The notes under the pieces: model-generated
The model's input: the letters and a program-made list of their open reading frames with translations, nothing else
What the model was told of the DNA's origin: nothing
Databases searched by the model: none
Translations under genes and position numbers: made by a program
Assembly: GCF_024298965.1 (NCBI RefSeq)
Contig: NZ_CP085193.1
Coordinates: 1-64,000 of the forward strand
Source: Streptomyces rapamycinicus NRRL 5491
GTDB taxonomy: Bacteria; Actinomycetota; Actinomycetes; Streptomycetales; Streptomycetaceae
DNA: 64,000 bases
Direction of reading: 5' to 3'
In this document: in pieces, positions 1-10,448 of the stretch
Layout: each line of letters opens with the position of its first letter
Position numbering within the stretch: position 1 is the stretch's first letter

Positions 1-203
1 GGACGCTTGGCATCCTTCCAGGTCAGGGCGTGGGCGGCTTCGATGGGGGTGTGCGGCTGGTCGGTCCGGGCCCAGGTGCCGCGGTGCGGCTTGAGCGCGA
101 CCACGTAGGCCAGGCCGGCCGCGCGCAGTGCGAGGTACCAGTCGTCACCGACGGAACAGGCGCAGTCGGCGACCACCGCGCGGCAGCCGAAGCCGGCCTG
201 TTC
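1..203 (-). pseudogene. IS701-type transposase fragment, cut by the window edge
   Basis: Read leftward, this stretch encodes a DDE transposase core with residues such as GFGCRAVVADCACSVGDDW followed by ALRAAGLAYVVALKPHRGTWA. I recognise this as the IS701-type transposases common in Streptomyces. The N-terminal part is missing: homology stops near position 203 and no start codon or upstream coding sequence follows. The gene runs off the left edge, so its 3' end is not visible. It is most likely a dead remnant at the border of the cluster. Confidence 0.7.
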
Positions 204-453
204 CGAAGAGAGGTTCGCGCACTGCCCACGAGTCAAAGAGCTTCAGGTGACACAAACCGGATCACGAGACACTAGCTCGACACTTCGATCTCTCTAGAAG
301 AGCATGCGATCCGCCGTTGCATGAAGACCGCGTGATGCGGCAGCCGCGCATCACATACTCTGGCTGCACTCTCGCCTTACAGCCAAAGCATTCTCCACTT
401 CTGCCGACGCTGGCGCGTCACTTCACGGGCATCATTCTGCCCGTCGGGACGTG

Positions 454-1560
454 TCAGACTTTTATGCCGAACAGTTTTTCCGCATTTCGGAACGCAATTT
501 TTTCCTTGGCTTCGCGTGGCAAATCGACTCCCCGGAACCAGTCGGTTTGAGTTTTCATATTTGCAAACGGGTAGTCGGTTGCAAACATCACTCGATCCAC
601 ACTTATGTACTTCAGCAGGAGATCGAGCAGTTCAGTCTGAGGGAATGCGCTGGTTGTGAACCAGAAATTGTCATGGAAATACTGCTCGAACGGCTTGTCC
701 AGGCTCTTCTTGGTCACTTCGCTCATCTTCTCCACGACGCGTTTGTAGAAGAACGGAAGGCCCTCTCCCATATGGCCGATGATAATCTGGAGCTTGGGAT
801 ACCTGTCGAATACTCCTGAGGTGATCATTCGGAGGCACTGAGTAACGACTTCCTGGTGCCATCCATATGCAGAGATGCTGAGAACCTGGTCCTGGAACTC
901 CTTCTGATATTCCGGCCGCATATTGCTGTAGTAGATTTCAAAAACCTCATCAGGCGGCAGGCCCGGATGGATATATATCGGCACATCAAGGGCTTCGGCG
1001 CGCGCCAGCAGGGGCTCAAAGTCGGGATGGTCGAGAAATTTCTTCCCGATGATTCCATTGGTCAAACATCCCAGGAAGCCATCTTCCCGAACTGTGCGTT
1101 CCAGTTCGTCTGCCGAGGCCTCCGGATTCTGTAGAGGCAAGGTTGCAAATGCCTTAAACCGCCCCGGATAGGTGGCCATCGGTCCATCGACGAGCAACTT
1201 GTTGAGGCGATACGCAAAATCGATGCCCTTCTGACCTTTGACATTCTGCACACCTGGCGTATGTGCGGAGAGGATTTGAACGTTGATCCCCGCCTCATCC
1301 ATTGCACCGATGCGGCGCGGGCCGAGCTCGGCAAGACCAGTATCCTCGAGGAACAGCCTGTCGTTCAGCACCATCAACTCATGGGTGGAAAAGGTCTCTT
1401 CCGTGCCGATGAAGCGCAGGTCCTGATTCTCGTTCGCTGCCGTGCAGGAGGCAATGGCAGGCGTGGACAAGCCGGCACCAATGCCAAGTGCCGTGGCGCC
1501 GTTTAGAAAGGTGCGGCGTCCCATCGTGAGGTGCTCCAGAGGGTTTGCGATGGACTTCAT
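454..1560 (-). CDS. Amidohydrolase family 2 protein (ACMSD / dihydroxybenzoate decarboxylase-like) with Tat-type leader
   Basis: The 368-residue protein belongs to the metal-dependent amidohydrolase-2 superfamily that includes aminocarboxymuconate-semialdehyde decarboxylase and gamma-resorcylate decarboxylase. The N-terminus reads MGRRTFLNGATALGIGAGL, a twin-arginine-like leader with a hydrophobic stretch, so export is likely. After the leader comes a GTEETF segment, which resembles the EExF form of the first metal site in the decarboxylase branch. IYIHPG, IIGHMGEGLPFF and MFATDYPF match the later His, His and Asp positions. The substrate is unknown. Start is either 1560 or the ATG before GRRTF at about 1524. 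Base composition is visibly lower in GC than all neighbours, roughly half, and there is no partner gene, so recent horizontal transfer is likely. It is probably not part of the biosynthetic cluster. Confidence 0.8.
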   Translation of the reverse strand: MKSIANPLEHLTMGRRTFLNGATALGIGAGLSTPAIASCTAANENQDLRFIGTEETFSTHELMVLNDRLFLEDTGLAELGPRRIGAMDEAGINVQILSAHTPGVQNVKGQKGIDFAYRLNKLLVDGPMATYPGRFKAFATLPLQNPEASADELERTVREDGFLGCLTNGIIGKKFLDHPDFEPLLARAEALDVPIYIHPGLPPDEVFEIYYSNMRPEYQKEFQDQVLSISAYGWHQEVVTQCLRMITSGVFDRYPKLQIIIGHMGEGLPFFYKRVVEKMSEVTKKSLDKPFEQYFHDNFWFTTSAFPQTELLDLLLKYISVDRVMFATDYPFANMKTQTDWFRGVDLPREAKEKIAFRNAEKLFGIKV

Positions 1561-1619
1561 GTCAGTCTCTCTTCAGGTGTTTGTGTGGTGCGATATCCGT
1601 GCGGCATCCGTCTGCAAGA

Positions 1620-2126
1620 TCATTCAGATCGACCCTTCGTCGTTACCAGGCGCGCCCAGGGGTCCACCCACGCCGCGTCCCCCTCTTCGACCTCGGCGCC
1701 GGCCACGCCGGTCCCGCCGAAACACTGCCAGCCGAGACCAGGGGTCTTCGCGTCCTGCTCGCGCACCGCGGCAGCGCCGCCCGGCGGCACCGCGTACACG
1801 ACGGCGTGGTGCGCGATGGCAACGTTCTCCGGTCCGAATTGGGTCCCGGTCAGGAACGCCGTCTTGGTCAGGCCCGGATCGATCATCTGGCACCGGTACT
1901 CGTCCGAGCCGCCGCCCTCCGGCGGCGCGGGCGTGTAGGCCTCGGCCATCCTCAGGTCGAGGAACCGCTCGCCGGGGCGCAGCGGCTGTGGTGGAGCTGA
2001 CGACCCGCCCGCGTGCGCGCTGTGCGGGCCGGCCGCGGCGGGCCCCGCACTGTTGTCGGCGTGCGACCCGCAGGCGGCGACAGCGAACGCCGTCGCCGGC
2101 GCCATGGTGGCCGCCCCGAACCTCAA
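1620..2126 (-). pseudogene. Truncated lipoprotein resembling copper type II monooxygenases
   Basis: The N-terminus has a short hydrophobic segment ending in AVAACG, a plausible lipobox, so the ancestor was probably a lipoprotein. The following part (ERFLDLRMAEAYTP, YRCQMIDPGL, IAHHAVVYAVPP, GWQCFGGTGV) resembles the start of copper type II, ascorbate-dependent monooxygenase-like proteins of Streptomyces, with HH as a possible copper ligand pair. Homology ends after about 140 residues and the remaining tail looks random. The family is usually much longer, so this is a 5' fragment. Family assignment rests on memory of the motif and is moderate. Confidence 0.45.
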
Positions 2127-2258
2127 CCGCCCGGGCGGCGCTTCCCCCTGACGGCGCTGCGTCGACTGCCATCACTAGCCTCCTACATACGGGTTGCATC
2201 GCTTATCTGGATGCCTACTTCCTACGGAGCGAACCTGAGACGATTGTTAATGCGGTGC

Positions 2259-2530
2259 TCAGGCCGGTTGGCCGGACCATGTGCCAAGCGCACGCACCAG
2301 CGTGGTGGTGGCGAGGTCCTGCCCGGTAGGCAAGGCCCAGGCGACACAACCGTCGGGCCGGATCAGCAAGGCGTCGACGTCCACCCGGTCCGTGCGGGCT
2401 GTGACGGTGTTGACCCGTCCGGTCCACGCGGCCGCGGCGTCGCGGACCTCCGCGCGGTCGACGAGGTCCAGCAGGAGCTCACGACCCTCACGCAGCAGGT
2501 CCGCCGACCGGGTCACCGCAGTGAAGTCTT
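2259..2530 (-). pseudogene. C-terminal fragment of a flavin-dependent aromatic monooxygenase
   Basis: Read leftward, the last 85 or so codons give LLREGRELLLDLVDRAEV followed by VDVDALLIRPDGCVAWAL and a short tail. This is the C-terminal thioredoxin-like part of PheA/TfdB-type FAD monooxygenases, where a DALLVRPDGxVAW motif is typical. The N-terminal 80% is absent. Homology ends near 2530, just before the IS5-type element, so that insertion probably broke the gene. No function is expected. Confidence 0.55.
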
Positions 2531-2663
2531 CTCGGCAACATGTGATGGTTGCGGTGCGTGACCGTGTGTGCGAGGTGTCGGCTGGTGACCCGGCGTCAGA
2601 TATGCGTGAAGCCCTTGGTAGGAACGAGTCTGCGAAGATCAAGTTCCGGCCGAGAGGCTTCAC

Positions 2664-3489
2664 GTGCCGTCCAGTATCACCTACACCGCTGTGCTTGATG
2701 TCCGAGGGGACCGCCGAGCATCTCGCGATGCTACTGCGCGACCACCGCAGGCGGATCGGCACCCGCAGGAACACCCGCGCCCTGGGCGTCTTCAAGCAGG
2801 CCGTGCTGGTGTTGCGCTGGTTCGTCGACGGCACCCGGCTCGTCCAACTCGCCCGGGACAACGGCATCGCGGCCCCGACCGCCTACCGCTACCTGTACGA
2901 GGGCCTGACCGTGCTCGCCGACCACGCGCCCGACCTGTCCACCGCACTAGAACGCGCGGCGGCGGCCGGATACACCCACCTCAACCTGGACGGCACGGTG
3001 ATCCGCACCGATCGCGTGGCCACCGCTGGCCCCAACGGTGCGGACCTGTGGTGGTCCGGGAAACACCGGCACCATGGCGGGAACGTACAGGTCATCGCGG
3101 CCCCGGACGGCTGGCCGCTATGGGTCTCCCCGGTCCGCCCGGGCCGCGAGCACGACACCACCTGCGCCCGCGCCCACGGCTTGGTCGACGCCCTCGACCG
3201 GCTCGCCGCCACCCTGGGCGTCCCCACCCTGACCGACCTCGGCTACGAGAACACCGGCGACGGGTTCCGCCACCCGGTCAAGAAACCCAAGAGCGGCGAA
3301 CTCACCGAGCCCGACGAGGCGTTCAACGCCGTGATCCGAGGCGTGCATGGCATGGCGGAGCGTGCGAACGCCCTACTGAAGGTCACCTTCAAGGCCCTTC
3401 GCAGAGTCAGCCTCGACCCAGCCGCCATCTCCCGCATCGCCCGGGCCGCCCTCCTCCTGCTCCACCTCGAACACGGCCGCACCACCTGA
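2664..3489 (+). mobile_element. IS5-family (DDE_Tnp_4) transposase with a +1 frameshift near its start
   Basis: The protein matches Streptomyces IS5-type transposases throughout: TRALGVFKQAVLVLRWF, a helix-turn-helix region, the first catalytic Asp in LNLDGTVIRTDR, DLWWSGKHRHHGGNVQV, LTDLGYENTG around the second Asp, and ERANALLKVTFKALRRVS with the catalytic Glu. The expected N-terminus (GTG at 2664, encoding PSSITYTAVLDVR) is in a different frame from the rest. One extra G in the run of four at about 2706-2709 explains this. Translation could still start at ATG 2698 and give a nearly complete enzyme. I could not identify terminal inverted repeats, so the ends of the element are not defined. 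It lies between the flavin monooxygenase fragment and a gene-free stretch. Confidence 0.8.
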
Positions 3490-4394
3490 ACGAAGATCAC
3501 GAACCGTCACGAGACGTTACCGAGAAGGGTTCATTGATCACGACTCGATACGCGTCTTAGACTACGGCCGCGGGGGCGACAGAGCCGGGCCGTTCCGACC
3601 TGGCACATGCGAAAGACGAGAAACTCGTGAACCAACAGAACCCCATCCAAGTCGCCGTCCCCGCTACCGGTAGGGACACTGGGGCCGCGGTCGCGTACCA
3701 GTTCAGCCACCGGCAGGACCTCCGTGGCGCTCATGGGGCACACCGAAGCGACCCTGCGGCCCACCGTCCAAGACCGCCCCGCTGGTGTGGTGGAGACGCG
3801 TCCCCCGGTGCGTGGACTCGGGCCTGACCGCCATCACGGCGGTCACGAGCGGTGCGGCCGAACGGTCTGGGTGGCTGCACGTACGGGTTCAGCGGCACGG
3901 GCATGCCGTTCCTGGCGCCGTCGACCAGATGGGCTTGGGCGACTACCGGACCATGGCCGCGACAAGAGTTCACCGGCGTCGATGACGCGACGCCGTGGAG
4001 CGCAGACCTCGGCTGCTTCCGGCCGCAGCGCCCTGGACCGACGCCACCGCCCACATGCTCGACCGAGCAATGGAGTGCGACTCGCCGCTGTCGGGCAGGT
4101 CGGGACGTTGGAAAGAGCACCGGTCGGCATCATATCGCCCCGGCCCAGAGGGTTTCGCGGGGCCGAACGTACATGGTTCGTAATTGGTTTCAGATCAGCG
4201 GGATCACCTGATCTGCCTTGAACGACTCATGAGGTGAGGGTCGCGGAGGCCGCGGCTCACCGCGTGAAGCGGAGGCCATCCCGTTCTCGCTGTGCGAGGC
4301 AGGTTCCCGCCGTGATGAAACGGCGCCGGCCACGGCGCCTCCTCGAAGAAGCCAACCGAAGCCTCCGGCCCACGCGTTACCGCATGAGGAGGGC
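3490..4394. other. Gene-free stretch of about 900 bases
   Basis: Short open frames occur on both strands, but none has a recognisable domain, a convincing ribosome binding site or typical third-position bias over a useful length. The right part must hold the promoter of the regulator that starts at 4395. I see no clear repeat or hairpin. Confidence 0.5.
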
Positions 4395-7235
4395 ATGGTG
4401 TCACTGGAACGCAGGACTGAACTGGCGACGGCAGCAGCCGCCCTGCGACAGGCCGTGAACGGAAACGGATCACTCCTTGTCGTCCGAGGCCCGCTGGGCA
4501 TGGGCAAATCGTCGTTCCTGGAAGCTCTTGCCCGGCTGGCGCAGGAGGAGCGGACCGGGCTCCTCAGAGCCCAGGCGTCCGCCACGGAAGAAGACTTGGC
4601 ACTCGGTGTGGTGCGCCAATTGGCGGACTCCGGCCGCTGTGGCGTCCCGGCGGGGCCCACGGGATCGCGGGCCACCACGGCCATGGTGGCCAAGCCTGGT
4701 GGGAAAACAACGCCCGCCGGGCAGGCGCCCCGGACCACACCTGAGCACACGCGGAAGGACCTGAAATCTCTCCTGGACACGCTGTCGGCGGACAGAGCCC
4801 TGCTCGTGCTCGTGGACGATCTACACATGGCCGACACCGAGTCGTTGCGGGCACTGGCTCAGGAAGTGGCTCGGCGGCACAGCCGACGGCTGCTGTTCGT
4901 CTTCTCGATACTCTCGGGCGACGCGCGCGCCGAACGGCCCGCCATGAAAAGCCTGCTCGGGACCGCGGACCGGACGACCGTCCTGTCCGCCCTCGGCCCA
5001 ATTGGCACACAGGCCCTGATCGCGGACGCGTTCGAGACGACGGCAGAAGAGGAGTTCGTCAGCGCCCTGCATGAGCGATCCGGTGGCAATCCTCTGTTGA
5101 CGCAGTCTCTGATGGACGAGGCGCGGTTCCGTGGGCTGAGCCCGACCGCCGCGAACGCCGGCGCCGTCCTCGCGCTGCGCCCCGACCACCTGTACCAGCG
5201 CCTGGCCGGCTTCCTCCGGTCCCAGCCCGATCACGTGCGACGCACGGCCAACGCGTTGGCCGTGCTCGGCGGGACCGTGGACCTACCGGTCACGGCCCAG
5301 CTTGCCGGGCTGGACGCACACCGGTACGCCGAGGCGCTCCATGTGCTGGGGCTCCTGGGTTTCCTCGACGAGCGCTCTGGCGCACGAGCGGGCGGAACGC
5401 TTCTTTGGGACGCAGTGGTGGACAGCATTCCCACCGAAGAGCTCACCGCAATGCGGAGCATGGCCGCAGAGCTGCTGCACCGAGCGGGGCATCCGGCTGA
5501 AGTCGCCGCGGAGCAGCTGCTGTCCGTCCCTACCCTGCACACCCCAGAAGCCGTCCACATCCTCCGCAAGGCCGCGGACAGCGCACTGCTCCGGGGCGCG
5601 CCCCGCGACGCGGCACGCTACCTGCGGCAGGCCTTGCTGGACAGCTCGTCCGTCGGCTCCGTCCGCACGGGTCTGCTGACCGACCTGGCGTCGGCGGAGC
5701 GCAGCTTCGCCACCATGTCCGCACTGCGCCATGTCGCCGAGGCCCTACCACTGCTCGACACCGCCCGGGATCGCGCGGCCGTTGTGACACGGCTGGGCCC
5801 GCTGCTGATAGAACCGGCAGAATTCACCATCGACTCGTTGATGCGCGACGTGGCCGATGCCCTGGACGCACCGGGCGCGGGCGATCCTCTGACGAGCGAG
5901 CTGGCCCTGCGTCTGGAGGCCCACACATACGCTCTGGCCTCCCCTGACCCCTCCTATATCCGCGACGCCATGCGCAGGTTCAAGGAATTCGGCCCGCGCC
6001 CGCCACTGCGTACAGCCGGTCAACGGGCGCTGGTCGCCTCGGTGGCGCATATCGCGTTCGTCACCAACAGCACATCCGCCGATCGATTGGCGGCTTTGTG
6101 CACCCAGCTGCTGGAGCGGGAGCGGCCGGGCCCGGAACACGTGCACACCACGCTGCCGCTGGCCGTGAACGTCCTCGCCGCCACAGGGCGTACGGAAGGG
6201 ATGGCCGACTGGCTGCGCTTGGCAAGTCGACGGGCGCACCGCCAGGGCGGGGAGGTGGAGAGAGCGGTCATACGGGCCGAACAGGCCATGATCGCGCTGG
6301 CTGTCGGGAACGTGGCCGACGCCAAGCAGGAGATGCTGCGGGCCGATGTCCTCGCCGGTCCGGAGGCGAGCGGTCTGCCCGCGCTCTGCACCGCCATTCT
6401 CGCCATCGTCGCGCTGCACAGCGAAGAGCCCGAATTGGCGGAGGAGTTCCTCACCCGTCATCGGCTCAGCCGCGCGAACCAGTATCTGGCCGCTCTCCTG
6501 CACATGGCGCGCGGTCTTCTCTCGGCCCGGCGCCACGAGGCACGCGGTGCTCTCAGCCACTTCCGCACGGCCGGCCAGCGGATGGAGCGGATCGGATGGC
6601 TCAACCCCGTCCTGCTGCCGTGGTCCTCGTGCGCCGCCCTGATGCATCACCGCCTTGGCGAGCATGACCAGGCGCTGACTGCCGCTCGGCTGGAGGTGGA
6701 ACGGGCACGTAAGTGGGGCGCCCCGGCGGCGGAGGGCCACGCACTCGTCGCACTGGGCCGGGTCATCCCCGGTCGCCGGGGGGCCGAAGTGCTGGAGGAG
6801 GCTGTCTCCGTACTGGAGAGGGGCGCCAACAGCCATGAGCTGTGCCGGGCGCTGTACGCGTTGGGAAGCCACGCGAAAACGAGCCGGATACGGTCAACGG
6901 ACATTCTAAAACGGGCATACGACCTGGGTATGGAATGTGGAGCCGACTGGATGGTGCAGAAAATCAGCGCTAAGCTGCAAAGAGAATACACAAACACCAG
7001 AACAGAAAAATCTCGGCTGACCCGGTCAGAACTCAGGGTGGCGCGACTGGCGACCGAAGGCAGCAGCAATACGGAGATCTCGGAGCAACTGGGTATATCA
7101 TCCCGGATGACCGAGAAGCACCTTACGAATTGCTACCGCAAGCTGGGCATTCCGGGACGTCGCAGTTTACCGGAAGCCCTCGACAAGTGGTTCGGCCAGC
7201 AGGCGGGCGCATCCGAAGCCCAAACAGGCGGGTAG
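4395..7235 (+). CDS. LAL-type (large ATP-binding LuxR) transcriptional regulator
   Basis: The 946-residue protein has the layout of LAL/MalT-like regulators. A P-loop GPLGMGKSSF lies near residue 35. Walker B-like RALLVLVDDLHMAD is at about residue 140. A long helical, TPR-like middle follows, and a C-terminal LuxR helix-turn-helix spans about residues 875-935 (LTRSELRVARLATEGSSN, then EISEQLGISSRMTEKHL). Such proteins often act as pathway-specific activators in Streptomyces clusters. A strong GGAGGG lies directly before the ATG, so the GTG at 4398 is an alternative start. The gene faces the second LAL gene tail to tail. A decayed paralogue of this same gene lies at 10682-11220. Confidence 0.88.
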   Translation: MVSLERRTELATAAAALRQAVNGNGSLLVVRGPLGMGKSSFLEALARLAQEERTGLLRAQASATEEDLALGVVRQLADSGRCGVPAGPTGSRATTAMVAKPGGKTTPAGQAPRTTPEHTRKDLKSLLDTLSADRALLVLVDDLHMADTESLRALAQEVARRHSRRLLFVFSILSGDARAERPAMKSLLGTADRTTVLSALGPIGTQALIADAFETTAEEEFVSALHERSGGNPLLTQSLMDEARFRGLSPTAANAGAVLALRPDHLYQRLAGFLRSQPDHVRRTANALAVLGGTVDLPVTAQLAGLDAHRYAEALHVLGLLGFLDERSGARAGGTLLWDAVVDSIPTEELTAMRSMAAELLHRAGHPAEVAAEQLLSVPTLHTPEAVHILRKAADSALLRGAPRDAARYLRQALLDSSSVGSVRTGLLTDLASAERSFATMSALRHVAEALPLLDTARDRAAVVTRLGPLLIEPAEFTIDSLMRDVADALDAPGAGDPLTSELALRLEAHTYALASPDPSYIRDAMRRFKEFGPRPPLRTAGQRALVASVAHIAFVTNSTSADRLAALCTQLLERERPGPEHVHTTLPLAVNVLAATGRTEGMADWLRLASRRAHRQGGEVERAVIRAEQAMIALAVGNVADAKQEMLRADVLAGPEASGLPALCTAILAIVALHSEEPELAEEFLTRHRLSRANQYLAALLHMARGLLSARRHEARGALSHFRTAGQRMERIGWLNPVLLPWSSCAALMHHRLGEHDQALTAARLEVERARKWGAPAAEGHALVALGRVIPGRRGAEVLEEAVSVLERGANSHELCRALYALGSHAKTSRIRSTDILKRAYDLGMECGADWMVQKISAKLQREYTNTRTEKSRLTRSELRVARLATEGSSNTEISEQLGISSRMTEKHLTNCYRKLGIPGRRSLPEALDKWFGQQAGASEAQTGG

Positions 7236-7562
7236 CATTGTGAACCGCGCCGGACTACAACCCGAACCACCGAGCCCACAGTCTTTCGGCGCAGTGCGAA
7301 GGAGTCTGGACGCCTGTACGACCCAGGTCGACCTCGAGGTGCGTACAGTCGCGGCGGAGCTGGTCACCTGGGATGCGTGACCAATGAGGATGCTGCGCGG
7401 GCACGACAATCAGAGCGCCACGGCGGTGGGCGCGTGATCATCCGCTACTTTGCGGCTGGTGTCCTGGCCAGAGCCTCGGGGCCGTACGGGCCGGGGACCG
7501 GGAGGTCGGGGTGTCACGGCACACGGACCGACCGTCGTCCAGCTCTACGGCCACCTCACCGG
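7236..7562. other. Intergenic region between two convergent LAL genes
   Basis: There is no credible gene in these 327 bases. The first 80 or so bases resemble the sequence after the LAL pseudogene at 11220-11300 (accaccgag/cc, ggaaccacaa and tttcgg elements in the same order), so the duplication that made the pseudogene extended beyond the coding region. Confidence 0.5.
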
Positions 7563-10448
7563 TCACTGCGGGTGAGGCAGCTCGGCGACTCCCGCGCCCG
7601 TGCCCGGCTCCAGCCCGCGGCGCAGCTCCCGGCGTCCGGACGACAGACTGAGCTTGCGGTACACCGAGGTCAGGTGCGCCTCCACTGTCCGGCGCGTGAC
7701 GAAGAGGGCGTCCGCGATCCGCGTATTCGACCAGCCGTCGGCCGCCAGCCGCGCGACCTGGGCCTCACTTCGGGTGAGCGCGCCCGACCTGCCCGAGATG
7801 GCGCGCCGGGGCCGGGCCCCGGTCGCCAGCAGCGCCTGGTGGGCGGCGGCGTGGAGCGCGCGGGCGCCGAGTGCGTGGGTCTCCCGCCAGCCCTTGCCCA
7901 GAACCGTCCGGGCCGCCTGAGTGTGCCCGGCGCGTTGCAGCGCCCGGCCCCGGAGCACCCGCACCCCGGCCAGCAGCAGCGCCGCACGGGTTGGCGCCAG
8001 CACCGATTCCGCCTCGTCGAGCAGGGCCAGCCGGTCCCGCTCGTCGGCGGCCTCGGCCAGCAGTTCGAGTCCAGTCCCCAGCGCGCAGGGGAGCCCCGCC
8101 GGGCGTGCCAGGCCCACGGCCCATTCGCCCAGCTCGACCGCCGCCGTGCGGTCGCCCACCGCCAAGTGGGCCTGTCCGGCCCAGTACCACCAGAAGGAGA
8201 CGGCCGGATTCGTACGGTGCCACGCCCGCTGCCGGTGTCCGCACTCCGTCAAGTCCCGCAGGGCGGCCCGTGGTTCGCCCTGGGCCAGGTGCAGGCGCCC
8301 ACGGGCGCACAGCAGTTCGTTCCAGTGCCACTCGTCGTCGGCCCGGGGGTCGGGCATTTCGGCGGCCAGGGCCATGGCGGCCGCGAGATCGCCCTGGTCG
8401 AGGAATGTGTGCAGCCGCACCGCCAGGGGCAGCGCCTCATACCGGGTGGCCCGCGCGATCCGGGTCTTCCGCAGCGCCTCGGCCGTGGTCCGCAGCGCCT
8501 CGTCGAGAGCCCCGAGCCGCTCGTCGGCCGCCGCGCCGAGCCCCAGCAGCGTGGGGTAGGCCTGGCTCCGCACGGCGTCGGTGCCGTGCATCAGCTGCCG
8601 GTACGCACGGTCCGCCTCGTGCGGGCGGTCTCCGTACAGAAGCACCGAGGCGGCCGCGGCCAGGGTGGCGGTCGAGTCGGTGGTCGGCCCGCCCAGCCTG
8701 ATCACCGTGCCCGCCGCGGTGAGTGCCTGCGGCACATCATCCATGCGGCACACCGAGATGAACGCGCGCCACGCGAGAAGGGCGCGTGCCTCCGGGGTGT
8801 CGCCCGGCAGGTCCATGTGGAACGACTCCGTGTCGAGGAGTTCGGTGTACGCGTCGAGGTTGTCGGTGGCCGCCATCAGCATGTCCGCCTCCAGGAGCCT
8901 CGCGCTCGCGGTCCCGGCGGCAGTACCGGCCACGGCGGAGCGGTGCCGGGCAAGGAGCGTGACGGCGCGGTCCACCTGGCCCGTACGCGCCAATCCGCCG
9001 ATGAGCGTGCTGAGCGAGGCGAACCGCAGGCCGGGGCGGGAGACGCGGTCCAGGACCGCCGTCAGGTGCCGGATACCGGCCGCCGTGTCCACCGTGCTTT
9101 CGGCGATGCCCAGTTCCGCCACCAGGTCCGGGTCACAGGCGTCCGCCGCGTCGTCCGGCACGCAGCGGCGCAGCAGTTCCACCGCGCGTGCCACCGCGCC
9201 CTCGAGTGTCGCCTTGCGCGCCGCCTCGCGCAGTACGGCCCGCGCCCACGGCTGATCCGCCGTCACCCGGGACCGCAGCAGATGCTCTGCGGTGTCCGAG
9301 GCGGGTGCCCCACCGTCGTGCAGCAACCGGGCCGCCCGACCGTGCAGCCCGGCACGTTGCTCGGCCGGCATGTCGGCCAGGACCGCGTTCCGTACGGCTG
9401 GGTGCGCGAGGGACCGGCCGTCCGTACGGGAGGACGCCTGCGCCAGCCCGAGGGAGTCCAGGACGGACAGGGCACGGACGAAGGTGGTGGCGTCGACCTG
9501 GGCCAGTTGCGCGCAGGTATCGCGGTCCGCCGCGTCGCCGAGTACGGCCACGGCCTCGGCGGCCCGCACGGCCGGTGGTGGCTGACGGCGCAGCAGCCGT
9601 ACGACGCACTCCCGGAAGGCAGGTAGGTCGTGATCGCCCGCCGCGTCGAGTCCCGCGCCGGTCAGCGGCACGCCGCGCTCCCGCAGCGCGGTGACCAGCC
9701 CGGTCACCAGAAGGGGGTTTCCACCGGTGGCCGCCAGGCAGTCCACCTGGAACCGCGTCTCGGTCTCGGCGCCGGTGAGTCGCCGGGCGACCCGGCCGAT
9801 GCCCGGGGCGGTGAGCGGCCGTGGCCGGACGACGCGGCACAGCGGCTGGGTCATCATCGCCTCGTCCAGCGGGGTCCACGCGCTGCCGTCGCGCCGGCTC
9901 AGCGCCAGCAGGACCGGCAGCCCGGCCAGCCTGCGCGCGGTGTACGCAAGGCAACGCAGCGACACCGGGTCGGCCTCGTGGACGTCGTCGATCGCGATCA
10001 GGAGGGGCCCTCGCGCCGCGGTGGCGCGCACAGCCTCATGCCATCCGGTCAGAACCCCGTGGGGGATCCCGGCCGGGGCGCGGGCAGCGTCGCCGGGCAC
10101 CGGCTGCCGCGGCGGCGCGGCGGGGTCCGGGGGTGCGTCGGCGGCCATGGACCCCCACAGGGCCCTCACGGTGCCCAGCGGCAGGGTGCACCGGTCCGCG
10201 TCGGCCCGCGTGTGCAGAACCCGCAGCCCGAGCCGGCGCGCGTCCGCGGCGAGGGTGTGGAGCAGCGCCGACCTGCCGATGCCGGCCGGCCCCTGTACGA
10301 CGACGAGGCCAGGGTGGCCCGCCGCGGTCCGCCGGGCAAGGTCGGCGAGCGTGTCGAGTTCGCGGTCTCGGTCCGCCCATCGCGCGGGCTGCTCCCCGCC
10401 CCGGTCCCACGTCCAGTGCGCGCCGTGCCCGACCGGAGTGACGATCAC
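7563..10448 (-). CDS. LAL-type LuxR-family transcriptional regulator
   Basis: This 961-residue protein shows a P-loop in VVVQGPAGIGRSALLHTL (about residues 48-65). A Walker B-like LLIAIDDVHEADP follows at about residue 150, then a long helical middle, then a C-terminal LuxR helix-turn-helix (LTRSEAQVARLAADGWSN, RRTVEAHLTSVYRKL). It is a second pathway-type regulator but is not closely related to the first. The start is a GTG preceded by a GGGAGAGGGA-like site. It is transcribed leftward, away from the LAL pseudogene. A role as activator of the cluster is inferred from position only. Confidence 0.88.
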   Translation of the reverse strand: MIVTPVGHGAHWTWDRGGEQPARWADRDRELDTLADLARRTAAGHPGLVVVQGPAGIGRSALLHTLAADARRLGLRVLHTRADADRCTLPLGTVRALWGSMAADAPPDPAAPPRQPVPGDAARAPAGIPHGVLTGWHEAVRATAARGPLLIAIDDVHEADPVSLRCLAYTARRLAGLPVLLALSRRDGSAWTPLDEAMMTQPLCRVVRPRPLTAPGIGRVARRLTGAETETRFQVDCLAATGGNPLLVTGLVTALRERGVPLTGAGLDAAGDHDLPAFRECVVRLLRRQPPPAVRAAEAVAVLGDAADRDTCAQLAQVDATTFVRALSVLDSLGLAQASSRTDGRSLAHPAVRNAVLADMPAEQRAGLHGRAARLLHDGGAPASDTAEHLLRSRVTADQPWARAVLREAARKATLEGAVARAVELLRRCVPDDAADACDPDLVAELGIAESTVDTAAGIRHLTAVLDRVSRPGLRFASLSTLIGGLARTGQVDRAVTLLARHRSAVAGTAAGTASARLLEADMLMAATDNLDAYTELLDTESFHMDLPGDTPEARALLAWRAFISVCRMDDVPQALTAAGTVIRLGGPTTDSTATLAAAASVLLYGDRPHEADRAYRQLMHGTDAVRSQAYPTLLGLGAAADERLGALDEALRTTAEALRKTRIARATRYEALPLAVRLHTFLDQGDLAAAMALAAEMPDPRADDEWHWNELLCARGRLHLAQGEPRAALRDLTECGHRQRAWHRTNPAVSFWWYWAGQAHLAVGDRTAAVELGEWAVGLARPAGLPCALGTGLELLAEAADERDRLALLDEAESVLAPTRAALLLAGVRVLRGRALQRAGHTQAARTVLGKGWRETHALGARALHAAAHQALLATGARPRRAISGRSGALTRSEAQVARLAADGWSNTRIADALFVTRRTVEAHLTSVYRKLSLSSGRRELRRGLEPGTGAGVAELPHPQ

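Noticed and set aside
3627..3827. Short frame starting NQQNPIQVAVPATG that could be a peptide precursor
   Set aside because: No modification enzyme, leader motif or convincing ribosome binding site is nearby, and the frame becomes low-complexity.
7377..9626. A 749-codon plus-strand frame opposite the second LAL gene
   Set aside because: No recognisable domain and arginine/glycine-rich composition. It is a shadow of the real gene.
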